From contig JAEOTI010000186.1 of assembly GCA_016839955.1 (NCBI GenBank), positions 1 through 9,251 on the forward strand: a DNA stretch of 9,251 nucleotides, in the 5' to 3' direction. This stretch comes from Candidatus Hodarchaeota archaeon. Its GTDB lineage: Archaea; Asgardarchaeota; Heimdallarchaeia; Hodarchaeales; YT1-057. Every line of letters begins with the position of its first letter. Position 1 is the first letter of the stretch. The notes below the pieces were generated by a model. The model made no database searches. It was not told the DNA's origin and saw nothing but the letters and a program-made list of their open reading frames with translations. Position numbers and translations under genes: made by a program. This document shows, piece by piece, positions 1-6,823 of this stretch.

Positions 1-1
1 C

Positions 2-658
2 ATAGACACCTATCGTTACACTGTTATTTGGGGTAAAGATACTGCTCTAATCGCATTTGAGAATGGAGATGTAGATGCCCTTGATGGTGGTAATTACGGA
101 CTTGGTAAAGACCTTACATACCTAGAAGGTCTCGCGAGTCAAGGTGTTGTAGTAGAGCTTTATGATGAGGCAGCAGGCCAAATTATGGGTTTCAATCTCT
201 ACCATCCTAAGCTCAAGAATCGATTTGTCAGATTAGCTATTTCTCACGCAATTCCAAGGCAGAAGATCGTTGACTACATCCTTGGTGGATTAGGTACGTC
301 AACTGAATGGGTGGGTTTCCCTCCAATTAATCCGTACTGGCCAACTAATGCACAATGGGAGAATGATTTTGGACTTGATCCTTCCTACGACTCAGTACTT
401 CCTGAGGGACAACACTTCCAGGGACATATCCGTTATAACTTGGATAAAGCTTGGGCTCTAATGGAACTCGCAGGTTATGATACGTACTATCCATTTCATA
501 ACACTAAACATGTTTCTGTCTATGTACTTAATGATCAACCTGTTCTTGGTTTGATGGCTTTATTACCTATTGGAATTCTTGGTATTTGCCATTTTTTCTT
601 AAATGTATATAACTCAACTAAAATTAGAAGCGTAAATGGGGGAAAGAACATTGAATAA
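2..658 (+). CDS. ABC transporter substrate-binding protein, family 5 (peptide/opine type), C-terminal part, 5' truncated
   Basis: The frame is open from base 2 with no start in view, so the N-terminus lies outside the window; 218 residues remain. The stretch around bases 185-300 reads like the conserved SBP_bac_5 region: FNLYHPKL, then RFVRLAISHAIPRQKIVDYI, then LGGLG. This matches the family pattern in which the protein lists residues that 'become' the next binding pocket helix (VRqAiayAidR). It is followed by PINPYWP and the typical near-terminal DKAWALMELAGYD. A hydrophobic segment (about bases 542-607) and a short basic tail then form a C-terminal membrane anchor, as is common in archaeal binding proteins. 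The likely role is extracellular capture of peptides or other solutes for an ABC importer; the substrate cannot be told. No permease or ATPase gene follows. The end overlaps the next gene. Confidence 0.85.
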   Translation: MDTYRYTVIWGKDTALIAFENGDVDALDGGNYGLGKDLTYLEGLASQGVVVELYDEAAGQIMGFNLYHPKLKNRFVRLAISHAIPRQKIVDYILGGLGTSTEWVGFPPINPYWPTNAQWENDFGLDPSYDSVLPEGQHFQGHIRYNLDKAWALMELAGYDTYYPFHNTKHVSVYVLNDQPVLGLMALLPIGILGICHFFLNVYNSTKIRSVNGGKNIE

Positions 659-1712
659 CTTTTTACCTACCTTAAGCATTGTATTTAATTGTCCACAACA
701 TTTTAAATCCTTTTTAAAGGGAAATTTTAGGGATTTTTCCACAATAAACATCGCTAATGGTTCAACTACTATAACTATACCTATTGATGTTTTTTCTTTT
801 CCTATTGCATTACGATGGGAAGTTTTTTTCTTCTTATTTACCTTGATAGTTGCGCTAGAATCAATGGTTATTTTGTTTTCTTATCGAAATAGCATTTCTC
901 ACCCAAAAAAGCTCTATTATATTAGTATTGTATTAGTAACTAATATAATTACATCTTGTCTTATGATTCCAGCACTATTACTACAAGCAGTTTGGGAATG
1001 GGATGATTTTCCCTTAATGTTTGCTGCTTCGAATATTAGATCGGCTCTAAGAGACGCTAGTGGCAATGTATTAACTATATGGGTAATAATGGCTTTAATA
1101 TTTTCTTTTTTGCTATTATTTGCCTTTTTTGGTGTTCCATCTTTATTGATCGAAGGTGCTATCTTCCGATTTTTGACTTACAAGAACCCACGGAAAATGT
1201 GGTTTACAGTAGGAACTGCAAATATTATAAGCCATCTATTCCTTACATTTTGGTCTACTATGATTGGTTTTGGAATCCAAGATATGAGTTGGCAAGAAAG
1301 CAGTGATTATATTTTTAGAAAGTATCTCACTCGTCCTTCAGATGGCGAATTTAGTGATTTAAGTTGGTTAGGATGGATAATTTTTACAGTGGTTATTTTT
1401 TCATGTTTTTGCATTATGCTTCTAGGAAATATATCCCATAGGGACTCTTCGGAAATCTCATTATTTTCAAAATCCTTAACTAAAGAGAATTCTGCTTTGT
1501 ATCTAGGTTTCGGTTATTCTTCTGTTCTTAATTTTCTCACATATATTGGTCAAGTGAAACACTTACTCTCGTTTCTTTTTGGCCCTCTTCTTATCTTATG
1601 GCTCATTATTTTTGTCGCTTTTGTTGTTTACTCTTCGATAGCAATAGAAAATAAAGTTTTAGTTAAGATCAACCGTGCTTTTCCATCAGAAGTAGAAGAA
1701 AAGGTCTCATAG
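636..1712 (+). CDS. Polytopic membrane protein of unknown function (about six TM helices)
   Basis: I do not recognise this family. From the ATG at 636 it is 358 residues long. After a polar 55-residue N-terminus, hydrophobic segments lie at about residues 60-84, 94-119, 146-174, 188-212, 243-264 and 310-335, with a charged C-terminal tail. The first helix carries a buried Glu (ALESMVIL) and the second contains TNIITSCLMIP, an arrangement seen in many uncharacterised archaeal and bacterial membrane proteins; that resemblance is an impression only. The start is uncertain. ATG 636 lies inside the upstream gene, while TTG 651 follows a purine-rich GGGGGAAAG and would give an 8-base overlap (TTGAATAA) with the stop of the binding-protein gene. 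Either way the two are probably co-transcribed and translationally coupled, so it may work with the binding protein, although it does not look like an OppB/OppC permease. Confidence 0.8.
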   Translation: MGERTLNNFLPTLSIVFNCPQHFKSFLKGNFRDFSTINIANGSTTITIPIDVFSFPIALRWEVFFFLFTLIVALESMVILFSYRNSISHPKKLYYISIVLVTNIITSCLMIPALLLQAVWEWDDFPLMFAASNIRSALRDASGNVLTIWVIMALIFSFLLLFAFFGVPSLLIEGAIFRFLTYKNPRKMWFTVGTANIISHLFLTFWSTMIGFGIQDMSWQESSDYIFRKYLTRPSDGEFSDLSWLGWIIFTVVIFSCFCIMLLGNISHRDSSEISLFSKSLTKENSALYLGFGYSSVLNFLTYIGQVKHLLSFLFGPLLILWLIIFVAFVVYSSIAIENKVLVKINRAFPSEVEEKVS

Positions 1713-1858
1713 CAAGTAATTATGTAGATTCCCTCTTCTCTAAAGGAATTATTATTTCGGAAAAATTTCTAACATTATTTAATAGGTAGAAATCAATTTA
1801 ACTACAATTTGTTCTTTTAGTGAATTAGCTAATTAATTCTGTACTGATGTGAACATTA

Positions 1859-2920
1859 TTGAAAGTCCTTGTAACTGGCGGAACAGGATTTGTTGGTCGG
1901 AACGTCGTCAATTTTTTGAAAGAGAATCCTATAGTTAATAAAATACCTTCAGAAATTACAGTTCTCACTCGAAATCCAGAAACAGAATCCGATCGCATTA
2001 TCACTGAAGTTCAAGGAGATCTTACCGACCCATCCACCCTCAAGGACGCTTTGGATGGCGTTTCAACCGTTTTTCATTTAGCTTCTTTAGCAGATGACTG
2101 GGCTTCATGGAATCAACTGTACAAAGTAAATGTTGAAGGGACTGGGAATCTCGCAGATGCATTTCTAAAATATTCTAATGGAGATGCATTTGTCCACATC
2201 GGTTCTGCAGGAATCTATGGCCACTATATACCTGCTAAACCGGTCAATGAGGACTACGCTCCAAATCCAACATCCATTTATCAGAAATCGAAGCTATTCC
2301 AAGAACATGAATTGTTGAAAAGAGTAGAAGATGGTTTAACATTAGGAATTCTTCGACCCCCATCCATTATTGGTTCTGGTGATACTACTACAACTCTTCC
2401 AGCGATCCATGCTCTTGAAAAAAGAGCCTTTCCCCAAGTTGGTAACGGAAAAAACTTCCTAACTTTTGTAAATGTTCTGGATCTAATCTCCGGTATGATT
2501 TTAGTCGCAGAGAACTTAAATAAATTTGATGAACACAAAATTTGGAATATTTTTTCTTTCAAAACAACTTTGAAAGACTACCATAATGCCTTTCTAGAAC
2601 AATTACCACATCTTCCCATACCTAAGAAACATAATTTCCGGTTTGTTTATTCTGTTGCGGTTCTTTCAGAGATTTGGTCAAAAATTACTAGGAGGAAATC
2701 AACGCTTAATCGTTATCGGGTAACTAAATTTTCCAAATCTAGAGCTTATGATATGACCCGAATACAAAAAGATTTGGGATATAAGCCTCGATATGACTTA
2801 CAAACATCAATTAAACAAACGGTAGAATGGTTAATTGCCCATAACTATCTTGAATCCCCAGCAATTTCAACTAATCCTGATTTACAATCCAGCCGTAGTC
2901 GAGAACCAGCAATATCCTAG
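1859..2920 (+). CDS. NAD(P)-dependent epimerase/dehydratase, extended SDR (3-beta-HSD-like)
   Basis: A 353-residue extended short-chain dehydrogenase. The N-terminal Rossmann motif GGTGFVG is at residues 7-13, with the usual GDLTD acidic motif at about 53-57. The catalytic set is Ser116 (IGSAGIYG) with Tyr141-x-x-x-Lys145 (YQKSK), followed by LRPPSIIGSGD (165-175), the substrate-binding region. The C-terminal part (FVNVLDLISGMILVAE, then KDLGYKP and SIKQTVEWL) resembles 3-beta-hydroxysteroid dehydrogenase/NSDHL and OleD-like members more than nucleotide-sugar epimerases, so a lipid-like or sugar substrate is possible; this is inference. It ends in a Ser-rich tail. The start is TTG: an in-frame TGA at 1850 excludes anything further upstream, and MKVLVTGGTG is the standard SDR N-terminus. 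GTGA about seven bases upstream may serve as ribosome binding site. The HAD-like gene follows after 18 bases, suggesting an operon. Confidence 0.93.
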   Translation: MKVLVTGGTGFVGRNVVNFLKENPIVNKIPSEITVLTRNPETESDRIITEVQGDLTDPSTLKDALDGVSTVFHLASLADDWASWNQLYKVNVEGTGNLADAFLKYSNGDAFVHIGSAGIYGHYIPAKPVNEDYAPNPTSIYQKSKLFQEHELLKRVEDGLTLGILRPPSIIGSGDTTTTLPAIHALEKRAFPQVGNGKNFLTFVNVLDLISGMILVAENLNKFDEHKIWNIFSFKTTLKDYHNAFLEQLPHLPIPKKHNFRFVYSVAVLSEIWSKITRRKSTLNRYRVTKFSKSRAYDMTRIQKDLGYKPRYDLQTSIKQTVEWLIAHNYLESPAISTNPDLQSSRSREPAIS

Positions 2921-2938
2921 AACTTATTAGAAGCTCAC

Positions 2939-3634
2939 ATGGATCTTTTTTTCGGCGATTATATGTTACCACGAATTGTGCTTTTCGATCTTATTGGAAC
3001 ATTAACAAAAATTCCTGACAAACGCTCCGCAGAAAATCGAATGAAACTACAGGCAGAATTAATTGAACAGGGATTAAATTTAGCTCCAGAAGAACTTGAA
3101 GCAGCTTATTCTTTCAGTCTTTATATTCACTCTCCTCGAAAAGGTTTCAGAACCTTTAGGGAATTTATTCTTGATGTTGTTAAACTTTTAGGGGAGTCAG
3201 CAAGCGGAAATGTGTTAGAATTACTTGAAAAAGACCTTAAAAATGACGTCCCAGTTGTTGAACCATACTCAAAAGGCATTTTAGACGACCTTAGAGCCTA
3301 TGGGATCATTTCAGCAGTAATGGTTAATTTACCGTCTTTTTTTATATTGAACATAATAGATGAACTTACTGGATATGTTGATCGCTGGTTCTCAATTAGT
3401 GATATTGGTCTCCCTAGAGGTCATCCGGACTTCTATACTCAGGTCTTCAATGAACTCCGAATGCAACCAGAGAATATTCTAGTGGTTGGTCCTGATGAGC
3501 TCTTAGATTATCATTTTGCAAAATTAGCGGGAGCTCTTCCCTTATACATAGGAAACCAAGACCTTGAACCGAACATTCAATCTGTGGAACAATTAATGGA
3601 GTATCTCAATCAACTTATGTCGACTAACAGTTGA
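2939..3634 (+). CDS. HAD-superfamily-like protein with degraded catalytic motifs
   Basis: The protein has 231 residues, the usual size for a Cap-1 haloacid dehalogenase-like hydrolase. Motif I is recognisable at IVLFDLIGTL with nucleophile Asp17, but the second Asp of DxD is Ile19. The helical cap spans about residues 25-105. In the motif II position (AVMVNLPS) the Ser/Thr is Val129. The motif III KPDP region reads RGHPDFY, with Arg160 in place of Lys. Motif IV VGD reads VGPDELLD: Pro185 replaces the first Asp and Asp190 remains. A C-terminal LAGALPLYIGN matches the family's final strand. It probably keeps the fold but not normal phosphatase activity, and may bind a ligand or partner. The start is ATG 2939; ATG 2963 would begin MLPRIVLFD, closer to family norms. 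It lies 18 bases after the SDR gene, probably in the same transcript. Confidence 0.8.
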   Translation: MDLFFGDYMLPRIVLFDLIGTLTKIPDKRSAENRMKLQAELIEQGLNLAPEELEAAYSFSLYIHSPRKGFRTFREFILDVVKLLGESASGNVLELLEKDLKNDVPVVEPYSKGILDDLRAYGIISAVMVNLPSFFILNIIDELTGYVDRWFSISDIGLPRGHPDFYTQVFNELRMQPENILVVGPDELLDYHFAKLAGALPLYIGNQDLEPNIQSVEQLMEYLNQLMSTNS

Positions 3635-3637
3635 TTA

Positions 3638-3656
3638 TTTTCTTTTCAAAGAAAAA
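3638..3656. repeat. A/T inverted repeat just after the HAD-like gene
   Basis: TTTTCTTT and AAAGAAAA form a perfect 8-base inverted repeat with a 2-base spacer, starting four bases after the stop codon at 3634 and directly before the TATA-like box at 3658. It has no G+C-rich stem. It could be a weak terminator, an operator covering the promoter's upstream element, or chance in AT-rich DNA. Confidence 0.25.
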
Positions 3657-3657
3657 T

Positions 3658-3668
3658 TATATATATAG
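3658..3668 (+). promoter_or_regulatory. TATA box of the helical orphan gene
   Basis: TTATATATATA preceded by purine-rich AAAGAAAAA looks like an archaeal TATA box with an upstream BRE-like stretch. A transcript start about 25 bases downstream (near 3690) would leave a leader of about 40 bases before the ATG at 3733, containing GTGA at 3721-3724 as a possible ribosome binding site. No start site has been mapped; this is read from sequence only. Confidence 0.45.
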
Positions 3669-3732
3669 ATAATTGCTAAGATCCAAAGCTAAAAACGTAA
3701 GATTATTACTAAAGCAATATGTGAACTAGATA

Positions 3733-4515
3733 ATGACCAAATTAACACCACAACAAGCCATTGAAGTTACGGTTAATTTCGAAAAAGCAAAACATCAAAT
3801 AAATTCAGAGATTCTGTCCGAGAATTACTTTACAGAAGATGAATTTCAATGGACTGCTCTACATTTTTTTAGTGCTCTTGATAGGTTATCTCATAACAAT
3901 ATTCATACCAATGAAATTAAAGGAAATCAACAATACTTAACACAACTTCAAGAAGCCATGCTAGAAAAATCAATTATTCAATTACTTGAGAAATATTCTG
4001 AGGGATTTATATTAGGAGCTTTATCCAACGCATTACGTAGATTTGAAGCTAGTATTAAAACTGCTGATAAATATGATAAGGCTTACACCTTGCTCAAGAA
4101 CTGGAAGCAAATGGGTGCATCAGAAGAAATCTCTGTTTTTCTTGATAACTCTTTAGAAGCAGCTGAGGAAATTCTTGGATGGGTAAAAAATCGAACACAA
4201 GCATTACTTCCAATTGGTATTCGAATTCTAGAGCTCTATATTAAATCAGGGTCATCACATCTTACTCAAATAGTAGAGGACTTAATGACAGGATTTAAGG
4301 AAAAAGAAATCTTTTTCTTTCTCTCTGGAACTCTTCAGGTCAATATCTCTTTAAGAACACAATTGTCTCAAGAATGTGAGAAAAAAAAGATTAACTCAGA
4401 CTTTTTTCTAGAATTCCTCGAGAAGATCCTAGAACATTTTAGAACCGCTGCTAAGGATAAAGAAATTCGGGGGCTTGTGGAATTATTTTTAAGAGGATAC
4501 AACTCTTATAAATAG
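3733..4515 (+). CDS. Hypothetical all-alpha protein
   Basis: A 260-residue soluble protein that I do not recognise. It has no signal peptide or transmembrane segment and only one Cys. It is rich in Glu, Lys, Leu and Ile, with amphipathic helix patterns along nearly its whole length and few beta-prone stretches. A bacterial- or archaeal-type nucleotide-binding motif is not visible. The helices around residues 75-180 could stack as an alpha-solenoid, but I see no clear repeat unit, so this remains a guess. The ATG at 3733 follows GTGA at a spacing of eight bases. A TATA-like box at 3658 suggests its own promoter. The stop lies inside the last codons of the convergent membrane-protein gene. Codon use and base composition look like those of the neighbours, so it is probably a native gene. 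Confidence 0.75.
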   Translation: MTKLTPQQAIEVTVNFEKAKHQINSEILSENYFTEDEFQWTALHFFSALDRLSHNNIHTNEIKGNQQYLTQLQEAMLEKSIIQLLEKYSEGFILGALSNALRRFEASIKTADKYDKAYTLLKNWKQMGASEEISVFLDNSLEAAEEILGWVKNRTQALLPIGIRILELYIKSGSSHLTQIVEDLMTGFKEKEIFFFLSGTLQVNISLRTQLSQECEKKKINSDFFLEFLEKILEHFRTAAKDKEIRGLVELFLRGYNSYK

Positions 4516-5291
4516 AGGAATAGACTTAGGAATATCGAAAAAACAAAACTTAATCCCATGATTAATCCCATTTGATTTTGTGCACTTTTAGTCCAAGCAG
4601 GGGAATCTGTTTCATACTCACTAGGAGTCCTCCAGGTTACAACCCGAAATGAAAAACTTGCAGGGACAGGGATATTCCGAATAATAGGGAATAGGAATAA
4701 AATAATAAATTGTAGGTAATTATACAAAATAAATGAGGTACAAAATACAGCTTCAAATGTAGAGCTGTATATTCCTTCATCAACAATAAGAAAAATCCCT
4801 GGTAAAGCAATTATGAAAATTGATAATTCAAAGAGTCCTCCATAGGTCATAAAGTAAGCCCTGGCATCAACAGCGCCTCCCCAATCACTCCCACAATTCC
4901 AAAGAGGACGACCAATTACATGTCGGACGGAAACTAATTCTTTATGAAATGGGTAGAGAAGAAGGGCACCATGTTGATCTCCTGAATCCATAAAACAATG
5001 TAAAACTGCTCCAAAAATATATGAAAATGCAGGCCAAATAGAATAGGGATGAAAGAGGAAGATAATCCCTCCGATTGCTACATGAAAAAGCGGGACATGT
5101 GTGATTCCCAATGGTAAATGCTTCTGAACTTGCCATGCAGGTCGTTCATCTACTCCAGTAAAAATGAATGCTTTAAATATATCAGGAGCGATCTGTCCCA
5201 AAATCATCCAGAAAAGGAGTCCAAAGCCAAGATATTGAGTAAAAATTACTGTTGAAAGGACGTGGGCTGCGAGGGCCAGTTTAATCACCAT
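4506..5291 (-). CDS. YdjM/DUF457-like membrane-bound putative metal-dependent hydrolase
   Basis: A 261-residue membrane protein with about six hydrophobic segments (near residues 4-20, 22-46, 62-82, 86-101, 152-172, 178-207 and a final one at 241-260). Several features match the membrane family typified by YdjM (DUF457): QIAPDIFKAF with Asp37, GITHVPLFH with His65, then GAVLHCFMDSGDQHGALLLYPF-like ordering with His98, Asp102 and the LLYPF element at 111-115. In that family, Asp and His residues near the membrane surface are proposed to bind metal; no reaction is established. The usual HRG.THS motif is reduced to GITHVP. The start is ATG 5291 (a GTG follows directly), with a weak A-rich leader. 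It is convergent with the helical orphan and divergent from the SAM-cleaving enzyme. Family-level confidence is moderate. Confidence 0.72.
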   Translation of the reverse strand: MVIKLALAAHVLSTVIFTQYLGFGLLFWMILGQIAPDIFKAFIFTGVDERPAWQVQKHLPLGITHVPLFHVAIGGIIFLFHPYSIWPAFSYIFGAVLHCFMDSGDQHGALLLYPFHKELVSVRHVIGRPLWNCGSDWGGAVDARAYFMTYGGLFELSIFIIALPGIFLIVDEGIYSSTFEAVFCTSFILYNYLQFIILFLFPIIRNIPVPASFSFRVVTWRTPSEYETDSPAWTKSAQNQMGLIMGLSFVFSIFLSLFLYL

Positions 5292-5350
5292 TTTTTCTTT
5301 GAATCAATTGAAATCATAGGTTTTTCTTCTTAGCCACTTCATTTATTTTT

Positions 5351-5365
5351 TCATTAATGACTCAT
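5351..5365. promoter_or_regulatory. Nested palindromes in the divergent promoter region
   Basis: TCATTAATGA (5351-5360) is a perfect 10-base palindrome, and ATGACTCAT (5357-5365) is a second odd-length palindrome that shares its ATGA. Together they give three copies of one half-site in 15 bases, in the 96-base gap between the YdjM-like gene (minus) and the DUF62 gene (plus). It could be an operator acting on either gene. It is short and AT-rich, so chance is possible. Confidence 0.3.
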
Positions 5366-5387
5366 TTTTTTGTTGAGGCTAATCTAT

Positions 5388-6134
5388 TTGACGATTGTTC
5401 TACTTACAGACTTTGGTGAATCTGAATATATAGGAATAATGAAGGGTGTTATTCGAAAAATAAATCCGAAAGCGAACATACTTGATTTAACACATTCAAT
5501 TAAACCACATAATGTAATAGAGGGGGCATGGGTACTTTATAAATCCTATAAATACTTTCCTTCAAAAACTGTTTTCTGTGTGGTAGTAGATCCTGGTGTT
5601 GGGACAGATCGTCAACCTGTTGCAGTTAAAACGAGGAACTATTATTTTGTAGGTCCGGATAATGGTGTACTTTGGCAATCTTGTGTTGCAGATACCATTC
5701 AGGAAGTTATACAACTTTCTATTGAAAATTCTAGCACTACGTTCCATGGTAGGGACATATTCGCACCCTTTGTAGCAGAAATAAAGCTGTCAAATGTTAA
5801 ATTTACAGATTTAGGGCAATCAACTTCATTAAATGTTCAGCTCTCTCTTATGCCTGAAACTCCAAATAAAGGAAAAATAGTTAGAATTGATCATTTTGGC
5901 AATATTATTACAAATTTATCAATACCAAAGAGTTCAGGGTCTTTAATTATTGTTTTGGGAAATAATAATCAAACTATTAAAGCAGAAATTAATAGAACAT
6001 TTAGTGATGGTCCGTCTGATATCCCGTTCGCAGTTTTAGGAAGCTCAGATACGTTAGAGATTGTTCTTCGCAATAATCGCGCTGTAGACTTATTGAACGT
6101 GAAGATAGGAGATTCAGTTACGATTCAAGATTAA
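5388..6134 (+). CDS. S-adenosyl-L-methionine hydroxide adenosyltransferase (SAM hydrolase, DUF62)
   Basis: This enzyme cleaves SAM with hydroxide to adenosine and L-methionine, and is related to the fluorinase and chlorinase (FlA/SalL). Family motifs are complete: LLTDFG (residues 5-10), YIGIMKGVI, ILDLTHSIKPH, VVVDPGVGTDRQPVAV, VGPDNGVL, FHGRDIFAPFVAE and, in the C-terminal barrel, DHFGNIITNLS. The catalytic triad known for this family is present as Asp68, Arg75 and His120. I start at TTG 5388, giving MTIVLLTDFG. This places the triad Asp/Arg at 68 and 75, which as I recall is also the numbering in the Pyrococcus horikoshii enzyme, and it has GAGG nine bases upstream. A TTG at 5370 would add six residues. 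The length of 248 residues is normal. It is cytoplasmic. The gene stands alone, with no halogen or nucleoside salvage genes adjacent; a role in SAM turnover is inferred. Confidence 0.95.
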   Translation: MTIVLLTDFGESEYIGIMKGVIRKINPKANILDLTHSIKPHNVIEGAWVLYKSYKYFPSKTVFCVVVDPGVGTDRQPVAVKTRNYYFVGPDNGVLWQSCVADTIQEVIQLSIENSSTTFHGRDIFAPFVAEIKLSNVKFTDLGQSTSLNVQLSLMPETPNKGKIVRIDHFGNIITNLSIPKSSGSLIIVLGNNNQTIKAEINRTFSDGPSDIPFAVLGSSDTLEIVLRNNRAVDLLNVKIGDSVTIQD

Positions 6135-6145
6135 CTGAGGTCTTT

Positions 6146-6334
6146 TCACTTCTTTTCTAGGACTTCTACTGTGGAAAATATTGAAACTACTGTAATAATT
6201 AAAGCAATAATTTGTAAATCTAAATTTTCTCCTCCTAGCCACATTTCGAATGAAAGTGCTACAATAAGACCTATAATCATTACTTCTATTCCAATCAAAC
6301 CCATCATTATTGTAGTTTTTATTATGGTCTTCAT
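6146..6334 (-). CDS. Small two-helix membrane protein, hypothetical
   Basis: A 62-residue protein that I do not recognise. A short basic N-terminus (MKTIIKTT) leads into a first hydrophobic helix at about residues 8-31. A small loop (EMWLGGENLD) follows, then a second helix at about 41-57 and the charged end EVLEKK. This is a good helical hairpin topology with both ends probably cytoplasmic. ATG 6334 is preceded by purine-rich AGAGAAAG and, further up, by a clear TATA-like box at 6391-6399, which supports a real transcribed gene. It ends 11 bases from the convergent DUF62 gene. Small size and lack of homologs I can name keep confidence moderate. Confidence 0.55.
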   Translation of the reverse strand: MKTIIKTTIMMGLIGIEVMIIGLIVALSFEMWLGGENLDLQIIALIITVVSIFSTVEVLEKK

Positions 6335-6560
6335 CTTTCTCTAGTCATCTTTCTTTTTTCTCTACTCTAATTGAATATATATAATATCTTCTATATAAAG
6401 CTTAGCTCTGCCTTTTAAATGATTTTTTAGCCGACTATTGAATAGTAATGGAAAATTGCTGTAATTCTATATATTCTCAATAGATATCAATAGAAAAAGA
6501 TGGTTTGAAAATTCAATCCTGAACTCGACGGAAAATAGATAAAATTGTCTCTTTGGTAGA
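6335..6560. other. Non-coding stretch between the small membrane protein genes
   Basis: Apart from the TATA-like box at 6391-6399, I see no gene, tRNA or strong hairpin here. It is AT-rich with scattered TATA-like runs (for example around 6373-6388 and 6466-6476), some of which could be promoter or terminator sequence for the flanking minus-strand genes. Confidence 0.5.
6391..6399 (-). promoter_or_regulatory. TATA box of the small two-helix protein gene
   Basis: On the minus strand this reads TTTATATAG, close to the archaeal TATA consensus. A transcript start about 25 bases downstream (near 6367) leaves about 33 bases of leader before the ATG at 6334. It is the best-looking TATA element in the window. 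Confidence 0.5.
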
Positions 6561-6755
6561 TTACATCTGTAATTTTTCATACAAATTTCTTATTTTGCGG
6601 TATTTTCCTCGAATATTAATCTCATTTGCATTAGAATTAACTAATAAACGAAATATAAGGCTAATAATTGAAGTAAAGAGGAAGGTTAAAGCGATTGATA
6701 TAAAGATTAGCCCATCTTCGATTGAAAGTTTTCGTTGGTCTAAAAATATTGACAA
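6561..6755 (-). CDS. Possible membrane-protein reading frame; start unclear, perhaps second half of a frameshifted gene
   Basis: From a TTG at 6755 this gives 64 residues with one strong helix (about residues 15-39, GLIFISIALTFLF onward) and a basic tail (KYRKIRNLYEKLQM). The frame, however, stays open upstream to 6851 with no ATG, GTG or TTG, and that part encodes another hydrophobic helix (CGFIKFIFIILTLIPTL). Using the TTG would therefore cut off a convincing transmembrane segment. Either translation begins at an unusual AUU/AUA codon near 6821, right after the stop of the upstream small gene, or the two were once one gene and a -1 shift within 6827-6851 separates them. The overlapping plus-strand reading frame has a less protein-like composition. 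Its status as a separate gene is uncertain. Confidence 0.35.
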   Translation of the reverse strand: MSIFLDQRKLSIEDGLIFISIALTFLFTSIISLIFRLLVNSNANEINIRGKYRKIRNLYEKLQM

Positions 6756-6823
6756 TGTGGGTATTAAAGTGAGAATTATAAAAATAAATTTGATAAATCC
6801 ACAAGTTATTGTGATTTCAATTC

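Noticed and set aside
1079..1306. Plus-strand 75-codon reading frame inside the six-helix protein gene
   Set aside because: It lies wholly within a well-supported membrane protein frame, has no ribosome binding site of note and no recognisable motif.
1823..1834. AATTAGCTAATT, a perfect 12-base palindrome upstream of the SDR gene
   Set aside because: Almost wholly A/T in AT-rich DNA and without a candidate regulator nearby; likely by chance, though it lies 24 bases before the start codon.
2281..2562. Minus-strand 93-codon frame antisense to the SDR gene
   Set aside because: The opposite strand encodes conserved SDR motifs throughout; the antisense product has no domain or plausible start context.
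4942..5136. Minus-strand 64-codon frame within the YdjM-like gene
   Set aside because: A different frame on the same strand inside a gene with matching family motifs; no start signal.
6490..6560. Possible tRNA T-arm-like stretch (TTCAATCC and nearby)
   Set aside because: No matching acceptor stem, anticodon arm or GGTTCGAATCC-type T arm could be assembled around it.
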